From the NCBI RefSeq assembly GCF_001894865.1, contig NZ_BCXA01000034.1, forward strand, positions 18,437 to 82,436: a stretch of DNA of 64,000 nt, read 5' to 3'. The notes beneath the pieces are model-generated. The model was not told the DNA's origin. It saw nothing but the letters and a program-made list of their open reading frames with translations, and did no database searches. Below, one piece after another: positions 1 through 9,472 of the stretch. The first letter of the stretch is position 1. Each line of letters opens with the position of its first letter. Position numbers and translations under genes: made by a program. Origin of the DNA: Rhodococcus maanshanensis NBRC 100610 (GTDB taxonomy: Bacteria > Actinomycetota > Actinomycetes > Mycobacteriales > Mycobacteriaceae).

Positions 1-1
1 C

Positions 2-943
2 GCCCGGGTCTTCGAACTCGAGGGCATCGACGACGAATCGAGCCTGGCTGCGGCCCGCGAGGCGCGCCGGGTCGCCAGGGAGTCGGGCGACAATCGCGCC
101 CTGATGCGGGCCCTGAACGCCTTCGGCTACATCGCGTTCGGCCCGGACCTGGCCGACGAGCGAATCACCAACGCTGAGGAACTGCTCGCCGCCGCGCGGG
201 CGGAGGGCGACGAGGGCTTCGTCTCGGTCGCCTACTTCCAGCGCTTCCTGGCGGCGACCGCCGGGACCGATTTCGAGCTGGCCTACCACCATGCCGAGCT
301 GGCAACCCGCCATGCCGCAGGCCACCAGCTGACCCAGATGCTCGGCGTGGTGGCGGTCTTCGAGGCGATGGTCGAGCTGATGGCCGGTCGGCTGGAGTCC
401 GCCGAGCACCGGTTCACGGCGATCTCGACCGCCATGCACGAGCAGGGCGTGGCGTCGGCGCAGTGGATCGCCACCATCGGCCGCCTCGGTGTCGGCGTCG
501 CGCGGGGCGACCTCTCGGCGCTGGCAGGCGAGCTGGGCGTCATCGAATCGATGCGGCCGCAGGCCATCCGGTTCCCGCTGATCCTGGCGCTGCTCGACGG
601 CGGCGACGTGCCGGCCGCGACGCAGCTGTGGGCGTCGAGCACGCCCTATCCGCGCGACTACTACTGGCTCGGCATGACCACCTTCCGGGCCAGGGCCGCG
701 GCCCGGCTCGGCGACGTCAAGGTCGCGCGGCAAACGTACGAGGAGCTGCTGCCGTTCGCAAGCCGGATTGCCGGCCTGGACTCCGGGTCGCTGTACGCCG
801 GTCCCGTCGACGCCGCGTTGGGGGACGTCGCCGAGCTCCTCGGCGACGACGACGCGGCGGCCCGGTGGCGGGCCGCCGCATCGGATCTCGTCAAGCTGGT
901 GTCGGAGCGGTTACGCGAGCGGGAGTCGACGGCGCCTCGGTGA
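2..943 (+). CDS. Tetratricopeptide-repeat protein, C-terminal part
   Basis: The frame is open from base 2, so the gene starts outside the window and only the last 313 residues are seen. They form a series of amphipathic helix pairs rich in Ala, Leu and Arg, as in tetratricopeptide (TPR) solenoids. No catalytic motif, membrane segment or C-terminal LuxR-type helix-turn-helix is present in the visible part. In actinobacteria such solenoids often end large SARP/LuxR/AAA-type regulators or cyclase-like proteins, but the missing N-terminus would have to show that. The last 53 bases overlap the 3' end of the convergent membrane-protein gene. The TPR nature is fairly clear; the function is unknown. 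Confidence 0.6.
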   Translation, partial: ARVFELEGIDDESSLAAAREARRVARESGDNRALMRALNAFGYIAFGPDLADERITNAEELLAAARAEGDEGFVSVAYFQRFLAATAGTDFELAYHHAELATRHAAGHQLTQMLGVVAVFEAMVELMAGRLESAEHRFTAISTAMHEQGVASAQWIATIGRLGVGVARGDLSALAGELGVIESMRPQAIRFPLILALLDGGDVPAATQLWASSTPYPRDYYWLGMTTFRARAAARLGDVKVARQTYEELLPFASRIAGLDSGSLYAGPVDAALGDVAELLGDDDAAARWRAAASDLVKLVSERLRERESTAPR

Positions 944-1583
944 CCTGCGGCCGCCCGTGGGCCCGGAGGATCACCAGGCCGATCGCGGCGAAGGCGAGGC
1001 CGCGCGGCAGTTCGATCACCAGGCCGGCGACGCCGGGGACCTCCGGCCACGGAATGACGCCGATGACGCCGCCGATGGTCATGATCACGCCGATCCACAG
1101 CGGGACCGCCCGCGTCCAGACCAGGATGATGCCGAACGCGAGCAGGCTCACCAGGTAGGTCAGCCCGCCTGCCATCTGCATGACGACGAAGGCGGTGGAG
1201 TCGATCAACGATCCGTCGGCCGGCACCAGGTACGCGGTGTCGGGGTTCGAGGCGAGCGTGTAGGAGGCGAACGCCTCGATCGCCAGGTGCGTCAACGCCG
1301 TCAGCATCAGCGAGGAGTACAGCGCGACGAATCCGACGAGGCCCGCCACGCCGGCCTTGCCCGCGAACCAGGCGTAGACGCCGGGCAGCGCGATCAACTG
1401 GATGATGGTGCCCAGCAACAGGATCATCTGCGCCCACGGGCTGGTGAACGACGTCAGGGACTCGACGGAATGGGCGTTGCCACCGAGCACGGGATGCAGG
1501 AGGCCGCCGGTGAGGTTGAGCGCGAACGCCACGATGATGGCGACGCCACTGAGACGGTAGAGCAGTGCGGGTGTGATGGTCAT
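891..1583 (-). CDS. Multi-pass membrane protein of unknown function
   Basis: The 230-residue product has about six hydrophobic segments (roughly residues 10-32, 50-72, 76-98, 133-155, 158-178 and 184-206), joined by short loops and followed by a Pro/Ala/Thr-rich cytoplasmic tail. It resembles small actinobacterial integral membrane proteins of the DUF4386 kind (inference). No transporter or enzyme motif is visible. The ATG at 1583 is chosen because the first hydrophobic helix follows directly and the upstream frame has no membrane-protein character. The gene is divergent from the acyl-CoA synthetase gene and its 3' end overlaps the TPR gene by 53 bases, so antisense interference between the two ends is possible. 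Confidence 0.75.
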   Translation of the reverse strand: MTITPALLYRLSGVAIIVAFALNLTGGLLHPVLGGNAHSVESLTSFTSPWAQMILLLGTIIQLIALPGVYAWFAGKAGVAGLVGFVALYSSLMLTALTHLAIEAFASYTLASNPDTAYLVPADGSLIDSTAFVVMQMAGGLTYLVSLLAFGIILVWTRAVPLWIGVIMTIGGVIGVIPWPEVPGVAGLVIELPRGLAFAAIGLVILRAHGRPQVTEAPSTPARVTAPTPA

Positions 1584-1734
1584 GGCCCGAGTTTGTGTGC
1601 GGCCACTTGGTGATGACTTGGTGCGGACTGATCCGTACCCGCATCTGGGGTTCCTCGGCACCTTGGCGTCTGGTCGAGCGCGTGATCGGGGCCACATTCG
1701 GAACAAAAAAGCAACCCCTACCGCAATAGTTGGA

Positions 1735-1757
1735 CGTCCGATAACCTGACGTCCATG
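1735..1757 (+). promoter_or_regulatory. Probable leaderless promoter of the acyl-CoA synthetase gene
   Basis: A TAACCT -10-like hexamer at 1742-1747 lies seven bases before the ATG at 1755, and there is no Shine-Dalgarno sequence in between. Two GACGTCC heptamers (1733-1739 and 1748-1754) flank the hexamer; the first forms the palindrome GGACGTCC. A leaderless transcript with a repeat-binding regulator is the simplest reading (inference). Confidence 0.4.
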
Positions 1758-3278
1758 AGTCAGGATCCGCGCACCAACACCGTCGACGGCGTGCTCCGCC
1801 GCTCGGCCGCCAAGTTCCCCGATCGCACCGCGCTGACCTTCGACGGTCGCAGCCGGAGCTACCGCGACCTCGACGACGCGGTGACCCGCGCGGCCGGCCA
1901 CCTGCTGGCGCTCGGGTTGCAGCCCGGCGACCGCGTGGCGGCGTACGGCACCAACTCCGACGCCTACGTCATCGGCTTCCTCGCGTGTGCCCGCGCGGGT
2001 CTGGTGCACGTGCCGGTGAACTACGCCCTCAAGGGCGAGGAACTGACCTACCTGGTGTCGCAGTCCGGGGCGCGGGCGGTGCTGGTCGATCCCGCTCTCC
2101 GCGGCACCCTCGACTCGGTGCGCGAGAACCTGGCGATCGAGCACGTCCTGCCGCTGCGCGACGCGGACGGCTCGCTGCTCGAGCTCAGCGGCACCGGCGA
2201 GGTGCCTGCACTGGAGCCGCAGGCCGCCTCGACCGATCTGGTGCAGCTGCTCTACACCTCGGGCACCACCTCGAAGCCCAAGGGCGCCATGATGACCCAC
2301 GGCGCGCTGGTGCACGAGTACGTCTCGTCGGTGATCGCGCTCGGCCTGTCCGCCGAGGACAACCCGCTGGTCTGCATGCCGCTGTACCACTCCGCGGGCA
2401 TGCACGTGTTCACGATCCCCTACCTGTCCGTGGGCGCGACCGTGAACCTGATGGCGGCGCCAGACATCCCGGAGATCCTGCGCCGGATCGAGGCCGAGAA
2501 GATCGGCTCGCTGTTCCTCGCGCCGACCGTGTGGGTGCCGCTGGCGAACCACCCGGACCTCGAGACCCGCGACCTGTCCTCGCTGACGAAGGCGCAGTAC
2601 GGCGCGTCGATCATGCCGGTCACCGTGCTGAACCGGCTGCGCGAGCGCTACCCGAACCTCGGCTTCTACAACTGCTTCGGCCAGTCCGAGATCGGCCCGC
2701 TCGCCACCGTGCTGCAGCCCGACGAGCACGAGGCCCGGCCGTCGTCCTGCGGGCGGGCTGTGTTCTTCGTGGAGACCCGGGTGGTCGACGCCGAGGGCAA
2801 CGACGTGCCCGACGGTGAGTCCGGCGAGGTGCTGTACCGGTCGCCGCAGCTGTGCCAGGGCTACTGGGAGAACCCGGAGGCCACAGCGGAAGCGTTCCGC
2901 GACGGCTGGTTCCACTCCGGCGACCTGGTCACCCGCGACGCCGAGGGCTTCATCACCGTGGTCGACCGCATCAAGGACGTGATCAACACCGGCGGCATCC
3001 TGGTCGCCTCCCGCGAGGTCGAGGACGCCGTCTACACCCACCCGGCGGTCGCCGAGGTCGCGGTGATCGGCACCCCCGACGAGAAGTGGATCGAGGCGAT
3101 CACCGCGGTCGTGGTGCTGCGCGAGGACCACGAGCCGGTGACGGCCGAGGCCCTGATCGGGCACGTGAAGGAGCGGATCGCACCGTTCAAGGTGCCGAAG
3201 AACATCCAGTTCGTCGACGCCCTGCCGCGGAATCAGAGCGGGAAGTTGCTCAAGCGGGAGCTGCGGACGGGCGCGTAG
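1755..3278 (+). CDS. AMP-dependent acyl-CoA synthetase (FadD-type)
   Basis: This 507-residue ANL-superfamily enzyme should activate a fatty or other organic acid to the acyl-adenylate and then to the acyl-CoA thioester in the cytoplasm. The P-loop-like A3 motif YTSGTTSKPKG lies near residue 172. The adenylate-binding A5 region follows (NCFGQSEIGP), then the GWFHSGD motif near residue 385 and the hinge DRIKDVINTGG. The C-terminal catalytic lysine is in NQSGKLLKREL. The length is typical of medium- or long-chain FadD proteins of mycolic-acid bacteria. The true acid substrate cannot be read from the sequence. The gene is apparently monocistronic: it is followed by a strong hairpin, and its promoter faces a divergent membrane-protein gene. 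Confidence 0.93.
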   Translation: MSQDPRTNTVDGVLRRSAAKFPDRTALTFDGRSRSYRDLDDAVTRAAGHLLALGLQPGDRVAAYGTNSDAYVIGFLACARAGLVHVPVNYALKGEELTYLVSQSGARAVLVDPALRGTLDSVRENLAIEHVLPLRDADGSLLELSGTGEVPALEPQAASTDLVQLLYTSGTTSKPKGAMMTHGALVHEYVSSVIALGLSAEDNPLVCMPLYHSAGMHVFTIPYLSVGATVNLMAAPDIPEILRRIEAEKIGSLFLAPTVWVPLANHPDLETRDLSSLTKAQYGASIMPVTVLNRLRERYPNLGFYNCFGQSEIGPLATVLQPDEHEARPSSCGRAVFFVETRVVDAEGNDVPDGESGEVLYRSPQLCQGYWENPEATAEAFRDGWFHSGDLVTRDAEGFITVVDRIKDVINTGGILVASREVEDAVYTHPAVAEVAVIGTPDEKWIEAITAVVVLREDHEPVTAEALIGHVKERIAPFKVPKNIQFVDALPRNQSGKLLKRELRTGA

Positions 3279-3293
3279 TTCGACGGGAATCCG

Positions 3294-3325
3294 ACGCGGC
3301 GGTCACCTGGTGGTGGCCGCCGCGT
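3294..3325 (+). terminator. Hairpin terminator after the acyl-CoA synthetase gene
   Basis: A 14-bp stem (3294-3307 with 3312-3325, one G-U pair) closes a four-base loop sixteen bases after the stop codon. It is GC-rich and is followed by a short mixed T/G stretch rather than a clean U-tract, as is usual in high-GC actinobacteria. Confidence 0.6.
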
Positions 3326-3377
3326 TGTGTTCGCTGCCAATTCGTTGGGTGAAGAGCGCTTCTGAAAGACTCAGACA

Positions 3378-4139
3378 ATGTCCGGGCCGACCTGCGATCA
3401 CACAGACCGACTTGTTCACGAACCTAATGGCCCCTTCTATGGGCAACTGGCACATGGCTTCGCCTGCGGCGCGCACCTGGCGGTGCACAACGGCTACCCC
3501 TGGAACTCTTTGAACGGCTCGGATCCCGACCGCGATTCGGCGCGTGCAGTTCTCTCCCGATCATGGAGCGTCACCGACAGCGCCGGCTGGGAACAATCGA
3601 TGCAGCATCTATTGGCCGGGCACAACATCGGCGGCGATGGCGAAGCAGTCATGGCCGTTCGAATGATGGCGCGGCAGCAGTGGGGCGTCGCGACGGTCAC
3701 AGCGTCACAATGGCTCGACTGTATTTCACAGTGGTGTCGCGCGAATGGGGTTGACGCCGACAAGGAAACGCAATGCCGCACAGTCGCACAACGCGTCAGC
3801 CGATACGAATCTCGCTTTCGCGCCGACAACCTCATTCCGCCCGACGGGTTCGTCACGTCATTGCTTGCATACGACTACGGACGAGCAACCAACATGGCGC
3901 GCTGGGGATACGTCGCGGAGTACTGCGACCAGCCAACCGCGGAACGGTGGATAGCCGCCGTGTCCACTGCGGCCCGAGAACGATTCGTCTCCTGGCACGA
4001 CTTCTCGGCGTCATACATCCTTGGCCGAGTCATCAGATTCGACGGCGACGGATACATGTCGTATTACAAGCGAGTTCTCGATGGCCATCGAGTCCTGACG
4101 TCGCAGTCGGACAGTCCGTGGCTTCACATGCAGTTCTGA
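3378..4139 (+). CDS. DUF1266 domain protein
   Basis: The 253-residue product matches the DUF1266 pattern: an N-terminal helical region with W-x-S-W-S and LLAGHN, then the diagnostic C-terminal block with YDYGRATNMARWGY (about 170-183), a following W and the FSASYILGRV segment. DUF1266 proteins (YbeU/YbeR type in enterobacteria) have no proven biochemical function. Base composition is clearly richer in A and T than the neighbouring chromosomal genes, as is the tip of the RHS toxin gene just downstream, so the two may have come in together by transfer (inference). The ATG at 3378 is preceded only by a weak GAAAG. No secretion signal or catalytic residue set is recognisable. Confidence 0.75.
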   Translation: MSGPTCDHTDRLVHEPNGPFYGQLAHGFACGAHLAVHNGYPWNSLNGSDPDRDSARAVLSRSWSVTDSAGWEQSMQHLLAGHNIGGDGEAVMAVRMMARQQWGVATVTASQWLDCISQWCRANGVDADKETQCRTVAQRVSRYESRFRADNLIPPDGFVTSLLAYDYGRATNMARWGYVAEYCDQPTAERWIAAVSTAARERFVSWHDFSASYILGRVIRFDGDGYMSYYKRVLDGHRVLTSQSDSPWLHMQF

Positions 4140-4199
4140 CCAGTTCCCCTTGACGCAGCGACCCAGTGGCTATTCCCGCGATTGGGCAGCCGTCGCAAC

Positions 4200-4556
4200 C
4201 TACTGAAACAAGAGAGCGTCCTTCACATATGCCACGCGTCCGAGCGACACCTGCAACGCTCCGACAAGGTCGGCGACAACGAACTCCACTCGAATGTCAA
4301 GCAGTTCTTTATCATGCGTCACGACGAGTCGCGTTGCACCTTCGCGAAAGACATCCAGAATCCGGCGCCCTTCGACCAGCCACACAAGTTTGACTGACCG
4401 CCCCAGCGGATCGACGACCAGCTCTACGCTGTCCCCGCCGGGGGTCACCGAACGCAAGATCAGTGTGCCGGGCTCGTCCACTACCCGTTCGACGTCCAGT
4501 TGATCGAATTCTGACAACTCATCGACAGCCGGAATCTCGAACTGCTGATATGACAT
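4200..4556 (-). CDS. Probable immunity protein for the RHS toxin
   Basis: The small acidic 118-residue cytosolic protein starts inside the stop codon of the RHS toxin gene (TAATG overlap at 4554-4558), with a good GGTGGAGG ribosome site in the end of the toxin gene. Translation is therefore coupled to that of the toxin. Position, size, acidity and A/T-richer composition match polymorphic-toxin immunity genes, which neutralise the cognate C-terminal toxin domain. I do not recognise the family; predicted alternating strands and helices give no further clue. A longer frame upstream exists, but it runs through the toxin gene end and lacks a ribosome site. The function is inferred from context only. 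Confidence 0.7.
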   Translation of the reverse strand: MSYQQFEIPAVDELSEFDQLDVERVVDEPGTLILRSVTPGGDSVELVVDPLGRSVKLVWLVEGRRILDVFREGATRLVVTHDKELLDIRVEFVVADLVGALQVSLGRVAYVKDALLFQ

Positions 4557-7500
4557 TACCCTCCACCTCTTGGGATTACCGTAGTGAGACGAAGCCCCTC
4601 TGACGATGGCTGCCAAGTGGATTCTAGCTTCAAGAATCCACCCGGGCCCGCCAGCAGCGACTCACGTATCTGGAACTCGCCGTACTCCGTAGTGAACGTG
4701 CGAAGGATGTTTGTGTTCGTCGACACGACGCTGTCGAAATGCGACTGCAAGAGTTCACGACCTGATGGCGTGTCGTGAATCCCAATTCGGGCCATTTGAG
4801 CGGCATTCTGGGCTGACCGGTCAGCATTGTGCTGATTGGAGTCGACGTTTCCGAAAATGTAGTCGTACTTGCCCGGATCCACATGCGCGACGGGGCCATC
4901 CTCGTCGCACGCGGTCGGCACCAACCCCAGCGGATCGGTCCATCCCGTCGGATTGTGCGGGTACGCACTCGGATTCGCCGCCGGCGCCAACCCCAGCGGA
5001 TCCTGCGTGACGTACCGGGCGGTGCCCGGGTCGTAGTAGCGGTGAAGGTTGTAGTGCAGCCCGGTCTCGTCGTCGTGGTACTGGCCGGGGAACCGCAACG
5101 GCGTGGACGCGCCGTCCCACGTCGTCCGGCCCCACAGGTCGGCGGTGGCGGACCCGGCGACGTCGACCGCGTCCGGGTCGATCAGCTCCACCGGGGTGCC
5201 CACGAGGTCGGTGACGATCGCGTAGAACTCGGCGTCCACCTCGCCCTGGCTCGACGCCTGGGTCAACGGGGTGAAGGTACCGGGGCGGTAGTTCCAGGTG
5301 GTGACCGCCTCGCCGCGCCGCTGCTCCACGAGCTGCGTGCCGTCCCAGGTGTACCGCGTGGACTCGAGCACCGCGCCCTCGTCGCCGAGCCGCGACTTGG
5401 TGGTTCGGCGGCCGAGCGCGTCGTAGGTGTACCGCCAGCGCCGGTCGTCCGGGGTGATCACCTCGATCAGCTGGTCGAAGGCGTTGTAGCTGTACTGCCA
5501 GATGTCCGGCTTCCGCGACAGCCGGGTGGTGGTCTTGCGGATCAGCCGTCCCGCCGCGTCGTACCGGTACCGGGTGCGGCCGTCGCGAACCAGCAGGTTG
5601 CCGCGGCACTCGCGCCGGTCCCACCCCTGCCCGGCCGGCCGCGCCGCGGTGATGTTGCCGAGGCCGTCGTAGGCGTAACCCTCGGCCGCCGAGCCGTTCT
5701 CGGCGACGGTGGTCACCCGCCCGACCGCGTCGAGGGTGTAGTCGCGGCGCACCGTCGCGTCGGGGCGCACGGTGGTGTGGTCGGCGAGGTAGCCGTCGGA
5801 CCGGTAGCCATAGGCGTCCTCCCGCAGCACCGTGGGAGTCGAGGCCGGCCCCGGGCCGAGGGCCAGGTTCAGCGCCGACGCCGGGTTCGCGACCACCGAC
5901 TGGGCGGCGAGTTGCCCCCGTGCCGTGTGCGTGTGCGCGACCGCGAGCTCGCCGACCCGCCATCCCGTCATCGCGCCGCGCGCGTCGTGGGTGAAGTCGA
6001 GCCGGTGCCCGTTCGCGGTCAACGCCGCCAGCCGCCCGGCCGGGTCCCAGCGCCAGGTGGTGTCACCGCCGCCGGGCGAGATCCGTCGGATCCGCCGCCC
6101 CGCGAGATCGTGCTCGAAGCGCAGATCGAGCCGGCCGCCCACCGTCTGCGACGTCAGCGCGCCGGTCGCGGCGTACTCGAAATCGACAGTGTGGGCGGCG
6201 GTCTCGCCGGTTCCCGACTCCCCCTGCGTCACCCGCCCGGCCAGGTCGTGCCCGAACCGGAGGTACTCCCCTGTGTCCGCGCGCACGCCGGTGAGCCGGC
6301 CCAGGATGTCATAGGTGTTGGTGCGGGTGACCCCGGTCGGCGTCATCACCGTCGCCACCCGGCCCATCGCATCATGGGTGTACGCGGTGCTCGCGCCGGT
6401 GAAGTCGGTCTCCGACACCAGCCGTCCCGCGCGGTCGTAGCGGTAGCTCCAGGTGTCGCCGAGCGGGTTGATCACCGCGGTCAGGCGGCGTTCGGTGTCC
6501 CAGGCATAGCGGGTCACTGATCCGTCGGGGTCGGTCCGCGCGGACAGCAGGTCGAAGTCGCCGTACTCGTGGAAGGTGCGTGCGCCACCGGTGTCGGTGT
6601 GGGCGAGCAGGTTTCCCTCGCCGTCGTACTCCCACGACTCCTCGGCGCCGTCGGGGTGTGTTCGCCCGGTCATTCGGCCATCCGCCGACCAGCGGTAGCC
6701 CGTGGTGGCGCCGGTCGGGTCGGTGACGGTGACCGGGCGCCCGAAGCCGTCCCGTTCGATGCTCGTGACGGCCCCGGTCGGGTCGGTCACGGCAGCGGGG
6801 AGCCCGGCGTCGTCGCAGTCGACGAACGTGGTGGCGCCGGTCGGGTCGGTGACCCGGGCCAGCGACCCGACCGGGTGGTAGCCGTACCCGGTCCGGGCGC
6901 CCGCCTCGTCGACGACGGCGATCAGCTTGCCGTCGGCGTCCCACTCCCGACTGCTGGTGGTGCCGTCCGGGTTGTGCACCGCGGCGGGTCGTTTCGGTGC
7001 GGCGTACTCGACCGCCAGCACGGCGCCGTCCGGTCGGGTGATCCGGGCGACGTCGCCGTCGGGCGTGTACAGGTATGCGGTGGTCGCGCCGTCGGGCGTC
7101 CGGACCCGCAGCGGTTCGCGGCGGGCGTTGTAGTCGGTGTGGGTGTGCGCCCCGGTCGGGTCGACGAGGTCGCGCAGCCGCAGGTCGTTGTCGAAACCGT
7201 GCGTGGTGGCGGCGCCGGTCGAATCCGTCACGACCGTCATCCGGCCGGAGCCGTCCGGGGTGTCGGTGTACTCGAATCTGGAGTCAAGGATTCCGGCGGT
7301 GCCGTTCTGCACCACGACGCGTCCCTCGTCGTCGTAGGTGTTGACCATCCGGTTGCCGTTGCTGTCGATCCAGGTCAGCATGCGACCTTCGGCGTCGTAG
7401 CCGTAGCGGGTGGCGGCGCTGCCGCCCTTGATAACCGCGACGAGATGCCCGGCCTCGTAAGCGAATCGGCGCACAACGATGGCGGCGCCGCCGTCCACGA

Positions 7501-9472
7501 CGGACAGTGCGGTGACCCGACCGCCCGCGGTGTCGATCAGCACGCGGTAGCCACCGGAGTGGGTGATCTCGGTGGGTGCGCCGTCGGGCCCGTAGTGGAA
7601 GAGGATGCGGTTGCGGTGCCGGTCGGTGATCGCGCTGATCGCGAGGTTGCCCAGCGCGGAATCCAGTCCGGCCAGCTCGGCCTTGGGGGCGAAGTGCCAG
7701 CTGAGGTCGCGGTCCGGATCGTGCACCCGGTAGCCGCCCGTCTCGGTCCGGGTCAGCGGCCACCGCTGTCCCGACGAGGGCAGCGTCTGGGCGCCGACCT
7801 CGGGGTGCGGATAGCTGAGCATCACGCCGTCCTCGGCAAGGAAGGCGACGCCCGACTCCTCGACGACGATCCGCAGGTCCAGCGTCGCCGACCAGCTGGG
7901 CCCGAACCAGCGCCCGAACCGGTAGCCGGACCGGTGCCGTCGCCCGAGGACCAGCGGCAGGACGCCGGGCAGGGTGAGATCGGTTTCCGGGAGCAGGAAT
8001 TCACCGGTCGCGACGTCGACGGGGTCGCGACCCTCGCAGTTCTGGTCGCTGGTGCGGTCGCTGTCCACGCCCGCCTCGTCGGCCGCCCGGTTGGCGCCGC
8101 TGTCGGCCTCCGCCAGGTCGTGTGGTGTCGGGTTGGGCTGGTCGCCGCCGTCGTGCGCGCCGGGGGTGTCGACGGAGGGCGGCGTCGCATCCTCGGCCCC
8201 GGCCGGCCGGGTCTCGACCTCGGGCGTCGCCCCGTCCAGGCGAGGCGCATCGGCGCCCGGCCCGGTCGCCTCGGGTGTCGGCGCGTGCCTGCCCGCGTCC
8301 GCGACCGTTTCGGCCAGCCGTGCGGGCCCGGCGAAATCGCCCGCGGCATCGACCATCCGCTCGACCGAGCGGACCGCCGCGACACCGCCGCCGCCCCCGG
8401 CGGTCGCGGCCGTCAGGATCGCGTCGCCGGTGAGGCTGCCGGCGAACTCGAACGGATTGTCCAGCGCGTCGTCGACCATCGTGGACACCACGGCGCCGGG
8501 GTCGGCCGCCGCGACGAACAGCCCGGTGGCCAGGTCCGACATCGCGGCCCCGTACTCGGCGGGGTGGGTCAGGTTGTACTGGTCCGTGGGGTTGACCTGG
8601 CGGACGAACTGCACGATGCCGGTGAGCCCGGTGAGCAGGCCGGAGCCGAAGTTCGTCTTGGCGACCTCCAGCGCATCCGTGGCGTCCGCGAGGTTGGCCA
8701 CCATCCGCTCGGTGAACGGCGGCTCGGTGGGCGCGGCCGCGGTGGCCTGCGCCAGCGCGCCCGCGACCTGACCGGCGACGCCGTCGCGCTCGATCCGGGC
8801 GCCGCGCAAGAGCTCTCGGGCCGCATCCTTCATCGCGCTCCAGCTGTCGGCGAGCTGGGTGCCGGCCTGCGCGTCGGCGCTGAGCGCGGCGTAGGCGGTC
8901 TTCTTCGCCAGTTCCTCCCGCTCGGCCTGCCTCCACATCTCGACCGCCTGCGCCGCGCGGGCCTGCGCCGCCTCGACGGTGTAGCTCCAGGAGGTCAGGC
9001 TTCGCCCGGCGGCGCTCATCGCGTCGGCGGCCTCGTGCCAGAGTCCCGGCTGCTTGTCGTACACGGCGTTGAAGCCGTCCGCGGCCGTGCCGGTCCAGCC
9101 GGCGGCATCGATCGTGCGCAGCGCGTCGCCGGTGGAGCCGATGCTGCTCGAGAGCTCGTTGAGGGTGGTGGTGGCCTCGGCGATGGCCGCGGGTTCGCCG
9201 CGGATCAGCTCCTTCGGCTGCTCGGTCTGGCCGAGCTCCAGCTCGTCGACGGCGCCGCCGGTCAGGCTCGCGACCTGATCTCCGAGATCGGTCAGCGCGT
9301 CGGCGATCCCGTCGACACCGAGGCGGCGGGCCAAGCCGGAGGCGGCATCGAGGCCGGAATCGGCGGCCTGCCCGAGGCTTTCGATGCCCGATTCGACGGC
9401 GTCCTCGACGAACTCGCCCGCGCTGTCGATCGCCCCCGTGGCGTCGTCCCAGGTGTCACTGAGCCAGCTCAC
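4556..9472 (-). CDS. RHS-repeat polymorphic toxin with T7SS-type N-terminus
   Basis: The 1638-residue protein has modular toxin architecture. Residues 1-240 are helical with a WTG (W-x-G) turn at about 126, like the WXG100-related signal regions of type VII (ESX) substrates. A hydrophobic/Pro-rich linker follows to about 475. A DUF6531-like entry domain begins near 479 (DPVDVATGEF), followed by many YD/RHS repeats. The RHS core ends with the hallmark YYDPGTARYVTQDPLGL and a second DPLGL autocleavage-type motif near 1515. The last ~119 residues are a different domain (KYDYIFGNV, HNADRS, then a beta-rich tail) that I cannot assign to a named toxin family. Base composition drops in G+C at that tip, as expected for exchangeable toxin ends. 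The GTG start overlaps the previous gene by 17 bases. Confidence 0.9.
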   Translation of the reverse strand: MSWLSDTWDDATGAIDSAGEFVEDAVESGIESLGQAADSGLDAASGLARRLGVDGIADALTDLGDQVASLTGGAVDELELGQTEQPKELIRGEPAAIAEATTTLNELSSSIGSTGDALRTIDAAGWTGTAADGFNAVYDKQPGLWHEAADAMSAAGRSLTSWSYTVEAAQARAAQAVEMWRQAEREELAKKTAYAALSADAQAGTQLADSWSAMKDAARELLRGARIERDGVAGQVAGALAQATAAAPTEPPFTERMVANLADATDALEVAKTNFGSGLLTGLTGIVQFVRQVNPTDQYNLTHPAEYGAAMSDLATGLFVAAADPGAVVSTMVDDALDNPFEFAGSLTGDAILTAATAGGGGGVAAVRSVERMVDAAGDFAGPARLAETVADAGRHAPTPEATGPGADAPRLDGATPEVETRPAGAEDATPPSVDTPGAHDGGDQPNPTPHDLAEADSGANRAADEAGVDSDRTSDQNCEGRDPVDVATGEFLLPETDLTLPGVLPLVLGRRHRSGYRFGRWFGPSWSATLDLRIVVEESGVAFLAEDGVMLSYPHPEVGAQTLPSSGQRWPLTRTETGGYRVHDPDRDLSWHFAPKAELAGLDSALGNLAISAITDRHRNRILFHYGPDGAPTEITHSGGYRVLIDTAGGRVTALSVVDGGAAIVVRRFAYEAGHLVAVIKGGSAATRYGYDAEGRMLTWIDSNGNRMVNTYDDEGRVVVQNGTAGILDSRFEYTDTPDGSGRMTVVTDSTGAATTHGFDNDLRLRDLVDPTGAHTHTDYNARREPLRVRTPDGATTAYLYTPDGDVARITRPDGAVLAVEYAAPKRPAAVHNPDGTTSSREWDADGKLIAVVDEAGARTGYGYHPVGSLARVTDPTGATTFVDCDDAGLPAAVTDPTGAVTSIERDGFGRPVTVTDPTGATTGYRWSADGRMTGRTHPDGAEESWEYDGEGNLLAHTDTGGARTFHEYGDFDLLSARTDPDGSVTRYAWDTERRLTAVINPLGDTWSYRYDRAGRLVSETDFTGASTAYTHDAMGRVATVMTPTGVTRTNTYDILGRLTGVRADTGEYLRFGHDLAGRVTQGESGTGETAAHTVDFEYAATGALTSQTVGGRLDLRFEHDLAGRRIRRISPGGGDTTWRWDPAGRLAALTANGHRLDFTHDARGAMTGWRVGELAVAHTHTARGQLAAQSVVANPASALNLALGPGPASTPTVLREDAYGYRSDGYLADHTTVRPDATVRRDYTLDAVGRVTTVAENGSAAEGYAYDGLGNITAARPAGQGWDRRECRGNLLVRDGRTRYRYDAAGRLIRKTTTRLSRKPDIWQYSYNAFDQLIEVITPDDRRWRYTYDALGRRTTKSRLGDEGAVLESTRYTWDGTQLVEQRRGEAVTTWNYRPGTFTPLTQASSQGEVDAEFYAIVTDLVGTPVELIDPDAVDVAGSATADLWGRTTWDGASTPLRFPGQYHDDETGLHYNLHRYYDPGTARYVTQDPLGLAPAANPSAYPHNPTGWTDPLGLVPTACDEDGPVAHVDPGKYDYIFGNVDSNQHNADRSAQNAAQMARIGIHDTPSGRELLQSHFDSVVSTNTNILRTFTTEYGEFQIRESLLAGPGGFLKLESTWQPSSEGLRLTTVIPRGGG

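Noticed and set aside
891..3164. A long minus-strand frame antisense to the acyl-CoA synthetase and continuous with the membrane-protein gene
   Set aside because: Only the last 230 codons from the ATG at 1583 have membrane-protein character. The upstream part is the Arg/His/Val-rich complement of the synthetase gene.
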